From: a virus
Reading direction: 5' to 3' (one strand)
Length of the DNA stretch: 24,350 nucleotides
Virus record (IMG/VR): IMGVR_UViG_3300032117_000152
Location: 1-24,350 of that record
Position numbers and translations under genes: made by a program. Numbering within the stretch: the stretch's first letter is position 1; each line of letters begins with the position of its first letter. The notes below the pieces were generated by a model. That model was not told where the DNA came from and searched no databases. It saw nothing but the letters and a program-made list of their open reading frames with translations. Positions 10,265 to 18,052 of the stretch are shown here, piece by piece.

Positions 10265-12651
10265 TATTTTGTTTTTCCAAAATCAATAAAGTCTTTGACC
10301 CTATTAACATCTCTAAGGGTTTTGACTTGATTCGCTGTATATTTAGCGCCCATAACTAAAGGAGCTGGTACGCCTGTTAAAGCATATGAACCCGCTATAT
10401 CAGCCAACAATGTTTTAAGATTAGCCGCAGTACCAGAATAATTGACTGAACCTTCAGGTACTGTACGAATATCCTGTACAACTTCATTAAGCGTCCTAAA
10501 ACGTTCAGCATCTTTTTTACCAAATACTAAATCCAGCTTTCCACTTTTATCTAGTTTTTCTAATGCCGCCTTAAGTTTAGGCGCAGATGGAACGTAATTT
10601 CCATGTACGTCTCTGTTGACACCTTGGAAAGTTTGATCACGCAAATGTTCGCCCAAAACGCCTTTTAGCTCATTTATCATTTGCTGACCTTCTGGTCCAG
10701 CTTTAGCTAAAGTGTTAAATACTTGTTGTACTTGATCTTTTGTAGCACTGAGTAACAATTTTTCGGGCAATTGCTCTAATGGAACAACCCTATCGACCGT
10801 GCCTTTTTTAAGTGCTGTAATGTTTTTAACAGTAGGCGTATCTTCAAATTCAGTCATGTAATCTGTATTAAGTTTACGTGCTGTTTTGTAAAGTTCACCG
10901 CCTTTGTTGGCTGTCAACTGATCTATGGTTTTACGCAACTGATTGCCATGAAAACCGTTAGATGTGCCTTGTTCTGTTTCTTCAGCAATTAATTTACGAA
11001 TATCCTCAAATTGACGCAAATTGATTGTGCCATTCTGATATTCTTGTTGTACTTTTTTTCCTTCTTTGTCTAGTACTTCTCTTATTTGAATTGGGTCATT
11101 GTGAGCTAATTCTTCTTCAATCGTACTGAGAATAGGATTTTGTTTTTTTACTGTTGGTCGTTTATTGTTGATGTAATCAAGCAAAGGTTGATATGAAACT
11201 TGTTCAAGTGTTTCACCAGCTTTATCTGCCGCATCATACGCATCGCTGACTTTTTGATAACGATCTTTTTTGTATGTGTCAACAACATTATTTATTTTTT
11301 GACCAAGTTCAGCACGCTCAACGCCTGTTAATTCAGCGCCCGTATTGTTAATAGCTTTTTGGAAATTGGTAGCAACTTTAGCGTTTTGATCTGCGTACAA
11401 ATCACGAAACAATTTTCCAGCAACAGGGTCTTTTGCGTGTTCCCTTGCCCAATTTACATCGCCAAAATCTCTGGTCAACTGACTTCTTTCAAGGTCTATT
11501 GGTTCCCACAAATCTTGAGTATTAGCTTTACGCACAGAAACCTTATCAGCTTCAGCCGCACCAATACTACGCAAATTTGGATTTGCTTCAGGCTTCATCG
11601 CTTCTTTTAGGGTTTGAAACTGTTGTTGTACTTGTTCTTTAGCTTTGCCAACAGTTTCAGCGCCCTCAATAGCGGCAGTTTTTACTTTACCAGCGCCTTC
11701 AGCAACAGCTTTACCGACAACTGGTGCTAATTTGATACCAGCCGCTTGTGCGTACCAAGACACTTCATCTTTAGGCAATCCTGTTTGTTCAGCTATATAT
11801 GAGATTGGTTTGTCAGCATATTGAGCAATCGTACCCAATATTTTTGTAGCAACTTCTTTTTGATATACAGGGTCATTAGTGATGCCCATTGCTTTACCAA
11901 CAGGATGACTAGCAAAATCCGCTACACGATTCAATACGTCTGTACCAGCCGTAGAATTAGTCAAATAATCTGCCGCTTTAGCAAACGGTGTAGCAACAAA
12001 TTGTCCAGCGCCCAATAGACCGCCATAAGCAACGTCCGCTTTTGCCGCAATGTCTTTAGCCCACCATTCAGGGTTAGCAATAGTTTGTTTAGCCGTGGTT
12101 TTCAATTCTTGCGTTGTTGGCAAAGTAATTGACGGTGTTGTTTTGGCTGTTTTTTGTGTCGTAACCGTGCCAGGTGGCGTTAAATATTTAAACCCAGGCA
12201 CATCTATGTCATCAGTTTGAGCCATGACAGTACCAGGTTTTAATTCAACATGTACGGGGTCTTTTGCGCCAAACGGTCTGTGCAAATCGTATTTGTCTAA
12301 CAATTCGTTGGGCACAGTTGGCAACAAATCAAAAGCATCTCCGCTTTCGTGTTTGCTAGTACCAGGAAATGCGACTAAATTACCTTTTTTACCACTGGCA
12401 ATCCAAGCATCATATAATTTTTTTTCTTGATCGTATGTGCGTGATTTGCTTGTGATTGGCAAATCCAAACCTTTAGGATTAAGGTCTTTGCGAGATTTCC
12501 ATTCATCATTAAGCCTTGAAATACGATCTTGTAAATCAGGATTGATTGGAAGCGCTTCAGTAGCTGGAGCAGTTGTAGCTGACGCAGTAGGTGCGACAGG
12601 CTTCAAATACTTGAGACCAGGTACGTCTACATCATCAGCTACGTCTGTCAT
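10264..12651 (-). CDS. Large ejection (internal virion) protein with N-terminal M15-like peptidase
   Basis: 795 aa. Residues about 40-140 look like an M15-type peptidase: LPITSKSRTYDQEKKLYDAW, then SKHESGDAFDLLP with H101 and D108, and PVHVEL with H134 as the third zinc ligand. DDVDVPGLKYLKP (6-18) and DDIDVPGFKYLTP (147-159) flank this domain. The remaining 630 residues are mostly helical with Ala-rich stretches, as in ejected virion proteins such as P22 gp16 or T7 gp16. It is last in a gp7-gp20-gp16-like order. Probable role: enter the host envelope with the DNA and open the peptidoglycan locally. ATGA overlap with the upstream gene. Confidence 0.72.
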   Translation of the reverse strand: MTDVADDVDVPGLKYLKPVAPTASATTAPATEALPINPDLQDRISRLNDEWKSRKDLNPKGLDLPITSKSRTYDQEKKLYDAWIASGKKGNLVAFPGTSKHESGDAFDLLPTVPNELLDKYDLHRPFGAKDPVHVELKPGTVMAQTDDIDVPGFKYLTPPGTVTTQKTAKTTPSITLPTTQELKTTAKQTIANPEWWAKDIAAKADVAYGGLLGAGQFVATPFAKAADYLTNSTAGTDVLNRVADFASHPVGKAMGITNDPVYQKEVATKILGTIAQYADKPISYIAEQTGLPKDEVSWYAQAAGIKLAPVVGKAVAEGAGKVKTAAIEGAETVGKAKEQVQQQFQTLKEAMKPEANPNLRSIGAAEADKVSVRKANTQDLWEPIDLERSQLTRDFGDVNWAREHAKDPVAGKLFRDLYADQNAKVATNFQKAINNTGAELTGVERAELGQKINNVVDTYKKDRYQKVSDAYDAADKAGETLEQVSYQPLLDYINNKRPTVKKQNPILSTIEEELAHNDPIQIREVLDKEGKKVQQEYQNGTINLRQFEDIRKLIAEETEQGTSNGFHGNQLRKTIDQLTANKGGELYKTARKLNTDYMTEFEDTPTVKNITALKKGTVDRVVPLEQLPEKLLLSATKDQVQQVFNTLAKAGPEGQQMINELKGVLGEHLRDQTFQGVNRDVHGNYVPSAPKLKAALEKLDKSGKLDLVFGKKDAERFRTLNEVVQDIRTVPEGSVNYSGTAANLKTLLADIAGSYALTGVPAPLVMGAKYTANQVKTLRDVNRVKDFIDFGKTK

Positions 12652-14165
12652 TGGTATTTTCCTTGCTCAAGACGATGAATTGTTTTAGCATCATTTACAA
12701 ATTTTGTGTATGCGCTTGGCGACATATTTTTTGTCAAATCTTGAATACGTGCTGTTTTTTCTGCGTCAGGCAAATTAGAGTTTGCAATGTTATCCATTTG
12801 GAATATTTTTGAGTCATAAGCATTAGACCATGCTGACTTAAATCTTCCTTCGTGAATACTTGCGTTGATTTCGCCACGTTTTTCACGGTAATTTTTAACG
12901 GCAGTAGCATATTTATCAGCCGCACTTGCTTGAGCATCCGCCCTTTGCAATATGTCTTTAAGCGCTTCATTAGATATTTTTGCGCTACCGCTAAGTTTTT
13001 CAGCATCGGCAAAAGACGCATCAGAACGATTCAAGCCCATTGTGTTTGCGTTAGAAACAAGCACACCAGCCAAGTTTTTAGTCAATCGGTCTAATTCAGG
13101 GTTTTCAAAAACGTATTTGCCACCAGCTTGCAATTTCTGAGCAAGCGTACTACCTTTTGCCGCTTCAACAGCGTTTGTTGCGCCCCGTACGTATTCTTTG
13201 GCTTCTTGAGCTTGTTGTTGAAGTGCGGGTAACTTGTTAAAGTTTTCTTGACCAGCCTTGAATAACCCTTCTTGAACTGGATTGAGTTGTAAAGGTTGTG
13301 CTGGTCCAGTATATGTAAGAGTTGGGTCTTCGTTAACAATTTTAGGCATACCAGGCGCACCAGCTGGTGGTTGCGTTTGAGGCGTTGTACCTCCAAATTG
13401 ACCAACGTTGACTTGAGGTGCGCCCCCAGTAGCAGACGGTGTAGTTGTAACGGGTACTTGTTGACCGCCAACAGTAGCAACGTTTGTTGTGGGCGTAAAT
13501 GCTGTTTGTTGTTGTGGCAAAGTAAGCAACTGATTAGCCGTTCCAATAGCAACAGCTGGTAATTTTGAATGATCTCCAACCATCATTAAATTGCCTTTAG
13601 CCGCATCAGCGTATTGTTTCATTGAAGGACTATCAGGAAATGCTTTAACTAAATTGTCTAAAGCACTAGCATATTCTTTTGGGTCTGTTACGTTAGCACG
13701 CCCCAATGCGCCATATGTAGACGCAACAATTTCTCTTTCATTTTGACTAAATTTAAGTTTAGCGTCTTTCGCAAGAGTATTGTTTTGAGCAAGTGTAGAC
13801 AACTTACTTAAATGATCTGTTCCTGTCATTGGCGCAATAATTGGTATAGCCTTGTTAGCTTTTGTCAAATCAATGTCGCCATTTTCGTCCATGTAGTTTT
13901 TCGGGTCTTGCATAAACGCATTGAGCTTCATTTGCTCTTTGTTGCGAATTGATGCTTGTGATGCTTCAATATCTTTCATAACAGCGCCTGATTGAGCCGA
14001 TTCAGATTCAGCTTTGGCTTTTTCAATCATAGCTGGATACAGCTCTTTCATTTTCTTTAGCTCATACCCTTTTGAAGCCATGTTCAGCATATCGCTGAGT
14101 TTCATTTGCTCAACTTGTGGTGGTTTGGCTTGTATCGCTGAAGTATCAAAATTAAAAGATGCCAT
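12648..14165 (-). CDS. Putative internal virion/ejection protein (P22 gp20 position)
   Basis: 505 aa. Residues 1-170 are helical and charged; about 210-290 form a low-complexity Thr/Pro/Gln/Gly linker (QQQTAFTPTTNV...GGTTPQTQPPAGAPGMP); 290-505 are again helical (KLPALQQQAQEAKEYVRGAT...). No enzymatic motif is seen. Position between the gp7-like gene and the large peptidase-bearing protein, and co-transcription with both, support a role in the ejected channel. SD is AGGA with 6-nt spacing. It is assigned by context and architecture only. Confidence 0.6.
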   Translation of the reverse strand: MASFNFDTSAIQAKPPQVEQMKLSDMLNMASKGYELKKMKELYPAMIEKAKAESESAQSGAVMKDIEASQASIRNKEQMKLNAFMQDPKNYMDENGDIDLTKANKAIPIIAPMTGTDHLSKLSTLAQNNTLAKDAKLKFSQNEREIVASTYGALGRANVTDPKEYASALDNLVKAFPDSPSMKQYADAAKGNLMMVGDHSKLPAVAIGTANQLLTLPQQQTAFTPTTNVATVGGQQVPVTTTPSATGGAPQVNVGQFGGTTPQTQPPAGAPGMPKIVNEDPTLTYTGPAQPLQLNPVQEGLFKAGQENFNKLPALQQQAQEAKEYVRGATNAVEAAKGSTLAQKLQAGGKYVFENPELDRLTKNLAGVLVSNANTMGLNRSDASFADAEKLSGSAKISNEALKDILQRADAQASAADKYATAVKNYREKRGEINASIHEGRFKSAWSNAYDSKIFQMDNIANSNLPDAEKTARIQDLTKNMSPSAYTKFVNDAKTIHRLEQGKYQ

Positions 14166-14168
14166 AAT

Positions 14169-14888
14169 TTATCCTATTGCGTTCAAAATAGCGGGTAACG
14201 TAACAGCATTAGAGTAAGCCTGTCCAGCACCTTGAATGCCGCTTGAAATTGCATTTGCAGAGCCTGTAATACCAGCCGCAGTAGCTTGTGCGCCTCCAAC
14301 ACCCAGTTGTGCAACGTTGGTCGCTGTACCAGTAGCCAAATTGCTAAGACCGCTAACGGCATTTTGACCAATCTGAGCAACAGAAGCAAGTCTATTGAAT
14401 ATGTTGGATTGAGACGTTTGTTGTTGATTAAACCCTTGTTGTTGCTGTGTCATGTAGTTGTTTAACGCATTTTGATATGCGTTACTAGCGTAATCTTCAG
14501 CAAATTTTGTGTTGGCTGTGTTTATGTTAGAACCGCCTCCACCTACGTTCATTGCTTGAGATTGCGCCCCAAGACCTTGTTGTAACATAAACTGATAATT
14601 TGGTGCTAAATTAGCATTCAAATCTTGTGCTGTAAAAGGTTTGTATGGCGTAGGCGCTTGTGTTAAAGACGGCATAGCCGCATTCAAATTAGCAAGTCCA
14701 GTTTCGCCTGTTTGAAGATACGACGTGTAATTTGGAGACAATGCTTGCAAATTAGCTTGCATTTGCTGTTGACCTTGGGTCGTAGCATTAGCAACTGTAT
14801 TAGCCGCACTTTTTGATGCTTGACTAGCTAGATATCCTCCAACTAGCGATGTTCCCCCAACGATTGCCGCCGCAGTTATAAATGACAT
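14169..14888 (-). CDS. DNA transfer/ejection protein, P22 gp7-like
   Basis: 239 aa: an N-terminal apolar helix (ITAAAIVGGTSLVGGYLASQ), then a Gln-, Asn- and Ala-rich body (NLQALSPNYTSYLQTGETGL; FAEDYASNAYQNALNNYM...) and a Gly/Ala-rich C-terminus (GITGSANAISSGIQGAGQAY). This composition, including the xxSPNYTxYLQTGxxxL-type motif, is typical of podovirus DNA transfer proteins of the gp7/gp14 type. It follows the closure proteins and precedes two larger ejection proteins, as in P22. GGGAG is 5 nt before the ATG. Confidence 0.72.
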   Translation of the reverse strand: MSFITAAAIVGGTSLVGGYLASQASKSAANTVANATTQGQQQMQANLQALSPNYTSYLQTGETGLANLNAAMPSLTQAPTPYKPFTAQDLNANLAPNYQFMLQQGLGAQSQAMNVGGGGSNINTANTKFAEDYASNAYQNALNNYMTQQQQGFNQQQTSQSNIFNRLASVAQIGQNAVSGLSNLATGTATNVAQLGVGGAQATAAGITGSANAISSGIQGAGQAYSNAVTLPAILNAIG

Positions 14889-14889
14889 A

Positions 14890-15396
14890 TCAACTCCCTA
14901 AGACTTTTGTTTTTAATACATTCCCTGGAGCATACATAGACAATTCATCAGGCTCAACCAGGTCAACTTCAATTTCGTCAATATTGGTTTTATCAGTAAT
15001 ATGTACCGTAATTCCAATGGCATCTGTTAATGCTAAAGTAACACGTTTTGTGCCTGTTTTGCATTCAATTATATCTCCCGCACTCAGTTTGCGCATCCCT
15101 TTTTCTGTCCAGGCAATAATCTCTCCTTTAGCACACATGAAAAAATGTTCTTTTTTGTGTACTTTTCCAACAATCAACGTCCCCGCTTTTCTTGGCAATT
15201 TTCGGCAATACATACCACCGCTGAAATAATGCTCAGTATCAAATACTGGCTGTTCCATTTTTGCAATTTCTGTTTGTAGTTGCTCAATCTCTTGACGATT
15301 TGGGATTTTGGCTAATTGTTCCAAAATTTCATATTGATGCTTAGAATCATCGCAATCAAAAGATAGTTCAGAGCTGGGGGTAAGTACAAGCTCCAT
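14890..15396 (-). CDS. Cupin-like virion-region protein
   Basis: 168 aa. The first 55 residues include a helix (EILEQLAKIPNRQEIEQLQTE). Residues about 60-145 have the spacing of a small cupin barrel: LPRKAGTLIVGKVHKKEHFF, KGEIIAWTEKGMRKLSAGDI and a second His in GITVHIT; metal binding is uncertain. The ATG at 15396 is preceded by AGGAGGTG at 8-nt spacing, the strongest SD in the window, so high expression is expected. It sits where P22 has gp26/gp14 but does not resemble the tail needle. Role unknown. Confidence 0.6.
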   Translation of the reverse strand: MELVLTPSSELSFDCDDSKHQYEILEQLAKIPNRQEIEQLQTEIAKMEQPVFDTEHYFSGGMYCRKLPRKAGTLIVGKVHKKEHFFMCAKGEIIAWTEKGMRKLSAGDIIECKTGTKRVTLALTDAIGITVHITDKTNIDEIEVDLVEPDELSMYAPGNVLKTKVLGS

Positions 15397-15602
15397 CAAA
15401 ATACACCTCCTGAGATGCCACCTATTGCGTTTAAAGTACCATTTATATATTCATTTCCATTTATCGTTTGCTGACCAGTTGTGGTTTGAATAAAATTAGG
15501 ATTTTGTAACCATAACAACCATGGTAAAGAAGGTCTGCCAGTTGTTTGATCAAGAAATTGACCTTGCGGAATATTGATGTTGGAATTTAATTGTGTTGCC
15601 AT
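15396..15602 (-). CDS. Small virion-region protein, 68 aa
   Basis: Starts MATQLNSNINIPQGQFLDQT and continues GRPSLPWLLWLQNPNF, then TINGNEYINGTLNAIGGI. The N-terminal part looks like the short peptides that attach to portal or tail proteins; the C-terminal part has an NG-rich beta pattern. I chose the ATG at 15602 (GGAG, 7 nt), overlapping the gp10-like stop as TGATG. Its last codons (GGVF) encode the SD of the cupin-like gene. Function unknown. Confidence 0.65.
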   Translation of the reverse strand: MATQLNSNINIPQGQFLDQTTGRPSLPWLLWLQNPNFIQTTTGQQTINGNEYINGTLNAIGGISGGVF

Positions 15603-17065
15603 CAATTTTCTCCAACTTCAGCTTTTAAATTTGCTGAAACAATAACTGCCTTAACAGGGTCTGTTATCGCAACTTCAAAAATTCTATCTCTTGCCCAACC
15701 TAATCGTCTCCATATAGCACGATTTTTGTATTTACCAACAGCACCAATACTTACCCAATGTTCATTTGAATATGTTGACCCGCCATCATTACTCCAACGC
15801 AACATAGCTTGAGGGTTTTGCCCTTGTCCTGTTTCAAGTCCAACACCAGGCTGAAATTGAATTTGAAGTTCAGAAAAATATTGTCTTTGTAAATCGCTTG
15901 TAATGTGAGGAGCACGTCTAATTCTGCGAATAGTTGAACCGTTTTCTGTGTAATTATTGTTGTCAACAGAATAAATCATTCCGTTTGCATAATCACCTAC
16001 TAAATACGAATTATTGAAAAACGCACCACAATTTGACCGATGACGATTAAATTGTATGCCATCCCAAGATAACCATTTGTGCCACATTTGACTAGCAAGA
16101 TCATAAACCCAAGTTATATTGATAGATGGAAATGTAACAACATAAAATTCGTGACCTTCAAGCTGATATGTATAAGCAACCGCATCAGATATTGTTTGAT
16201 TTAACAATGTTTGTTCAACAGCGTGTGTAGATATTCTTGTAAAAGCATATCCTTGTATAACACCAATAATTCCTTGACCTCTACTGTCTTTAGATACAAA
16301 CATAAACATTTCAGAAAATTGAGCAACAGAACCAATAGCCGCACAACCGTGTTGCATCATTGTTCCCTGAATACGCTGAAATGGAAATGAAATGATACCC
16401 GTTATAACGTTTCCAACATCAACCCAAACTTCAGTTGTTTGTTGACCTAATAGATAAATTTGCCTGTGATTTGCTATAAGAGTAACAATAGGGTCTGGTG
16501 CGGCATCTTTTGTTCCATAATAAGCGTTTGTAGACAAACTTGAGCCAAGGTCTGTGCAAGCCCAATTTCGAGTGCCTACGTTGTTATAAACGTTGTAATT
16601 GTCGCAAACGTCTACAATAGAAGCACCTACCCATGGTCCATCGGTAACTGGCAAAGTTAAAAAAGTATTACTATTTGCAACCCATGTGTAACGATTAGCA
16701 CCGTCAACAATATAAGCAGTCAATCCGTTATTGGTTGTAATATTGTCTGAAATAGATACAAAACCTATTGACGTGCTAAGTGAACCAACTTTCGTGTATA
16801 CATAATTTGTTGTTACGCTATAAACCGATGAATTTATAACAACTAATAATATGGCATTACCAGACAAATTACGCATAGCACGTACTGGACCAACTTCAGG
16901 CTGAATAATTTTTGTTAAACCAGGCGTTGGATAAAGCGCAACAACCCCTCTTATTCCAGGTTGTTTAAGCGGGTCAATCTCAGGATAAAAGTTGATACAT
17001 TCTTGAGCGTCCTGGTAAATACTAGGCGCTTCATAAGATGGACCAACAAAACCAAAATCAGGCAT
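15602..17065 (-). CDS. Packaged DNA stabilization protein, P22 gp10-like
   Basis: 487 aa, beginning GFVGPSYEAPSIYQDAQECINFYPE, then ALYPTPGLTKI. This N-terminus (xGPSYxxxSxxxDAQxxINxYPE) and the all-beta, propeller-like body with RAMRNLSGNAILLV, QIYLLGQQTTEVW and the GHEFYVVTFPS...WVYDLASQMWHKW region are characteristic of gp10-type closure proteins. In P22 gp10 forms a hexameric ring below gp4 that seals the packaged DNA. Length is close to P22 gp10 (about 472 aa). AAGGA is 6 nt before the ATG; gp4-like is directly upstream. Confidence 0.88.
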   Translation of the reverse strand: MPDFGFVGPSYEAPSIYQDAQECINFYPEIDPLKQPGIRGVVALYPTPGLTKIIQPEVGPVRAMRNLSGNAILLVVINSSVYSVTTNYVYTKVGSLSTSIGFVSISDNITTNNGLTAYIVDGANRYTWVANSNTFLTLPVTDGPWVGASIVDVCDNYNVYNNVGTRNWACTDLGSSLSTNAYYGTKDAAPDPIVTLIANHRQIYLLGQQTTEVWVDVGNVITGIISFPFQRIQGTMMQHGCAAIGSVAQFSEMFMFVSKDSRGQGIIGVIQGYAFTRISTHAVEQTLLNQTISDAVAYTYQLEGHEFYVVTFPSINITWVYDLASQMWHKWLSWDGIQFNRHRSNCGAFFNNSYLVGDYANGMIYSVDNNNYTENGSTIRRIRRAPHITSDLQRQYFSELQIQFQPGVGLETGQGQNPQAMLRWSNDGGSTYSNEHWVSIGAVGKYKNRAIWRRLGWARDRIFEVAITDPVKAVIVSANLKAEVGEN

Positions 17066-17074
17066 AACACATCC

Positions 17075-18052
17075 TTATCTAAAGAATCCACCCGACAAAA
17101 TCCATCCAGCATCTTTTGAACGTGAAGTTGTAATGACTTCATCATATCTTGAAACTTTTGGTGGTTTCATGTTTGTTCGCTTAACAGTTGATTTGCCTTT
17201 TGCGGCAAACTGCTGAACCATTTGTATTTGTGTTGCTGAAGACTTACCATAGGACGGCATTAAATATTCAGCCAAACACCATTCAAGAGCCATGTTATAG
17301 CCCTGTGGTAATGTAATTTGATCGGTCAAATTCGTATATTGAGAAAACAGCGTGTCAGCAAAAAGGTGCATTTCTCCTTGTGCTGGATTAGGCCATACGA
17401 AAATGTTACCTAGAATTTCTGTTGGCTGATAATAGAATGCTTTGGGCCATGGTCCATTTAACGTTTTAAGACCGATTAACTGATAGCTGTCATAGTCTAA
17501 AACTGTCAACGGATAATCTAAACCGCCATTAACTATCGGATAACCGTTGCTATTGGTAGCTATACGTACAAACCCTGAGTTGATTGATAAAGGACGTGGA
17601 TAAAAAGCGTTGATTGTTGTTGAAGATACGCCTGTTGGATAATTTACATTTAATTGATATGTACCCGCTTCGTTAATGTTGCCTCCAGCTCCACTACCAA
17701 AAGCAACAATTTTTGTGCCGTTAGTTATTCCTGTACCAGATATTGTTTGATTCAGGTTTATAGCTCCTGAAGTGATCGAAGTGACAGTTAAGGTTGTTCC
17801 CGATATAGAACCCGTGAAAACAGCTCCAATTTCGCCATTTGGTCCAATAGTGTATTGAGTTTGTCCTGATGTAAGCGTCCAAATAATTTCGGATTGATAA
17901 TACACCATCATTTCTTCATTTGACCATTGGTCAAGCATGTTTAACAACATATTGAAAGCATCTTGTGCCGCATCAGCAGTTGGATTTTCCCCAGCTTCTA
18001 AAGCACCAATGTCTTTTAAGGCTCTGCTAATAATATCTAATGGTGTAGTCAT
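17075..18052 (-). CDS. Tail accessory factor, P22 gp4-like, with inserted beta domain
   Basis: 325 aa. The N-terminal helices (MTTPLDIISRALKDIGALEA...AQDAFNMLLNMLDQWSNEEM) and later YYQPTEILGNIFVWPNP and the YNMALEWCLAEYLMPSYG helix match the P22 gp4 family, the ring joining portal to gp10. Canonical gp4 is about 166 aa; here residues about 75-151 (FTGSISGTTLTVTSI...GTGITNGTKIVAFGSG...VSSTTINAF) form a Gly/Thr/Ser-rich beta domain inserted between TIGPNGEIG and YPRPLSINSGFVR. AAGGA is 8 nt upstream, and TAATG overlaps the tailspike gene. Confidence 0.83.
   Translation of the reverse strand: MTTPLDIISRALKDIGALEAGENPTADAAQDAFNMLLNMLDQWSNEEMMVYYQSEIIWTLTSGQTQYTIGPNGEIGAVFTGSISGTTLTVTSITSGAINLNQTISGTGITNGTKIVAFGSGAGGNINEAGTYQLNVNYPTGVSSTTINAFYPRPLSINSGFVRIATNSNGYPIVNGGLDYPLTVLDYDSYQLIGLKTLNGPWPKAFYYQPTEILGNIFVWPNPAQGEMHLFADTLFSQYTNLTDQITLPQGYNMALEWCLAEYLMPSYGKSSATQIQMVQQFAAKGKSTVKRTNMKPPKVSRYDEVITTSRSKDAGWILSGGFFR

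Noticed and set aside
13296-13562. Plus-strand ORF of 88 codons with many Cys and Ser
   Set aside because: It is antisense to the ejection-protein linker, without SD or recognisable motif.
13091-13579. Minus-strand ORF of 162 codons, Leu/Gln-rich
   Set aside because: It is an alternative frame of the 505-aa ejection-protein gene in its repetitive linker; composition mirrors frame-shifted Thr/Pro/Gln codons and there is no gap for it.
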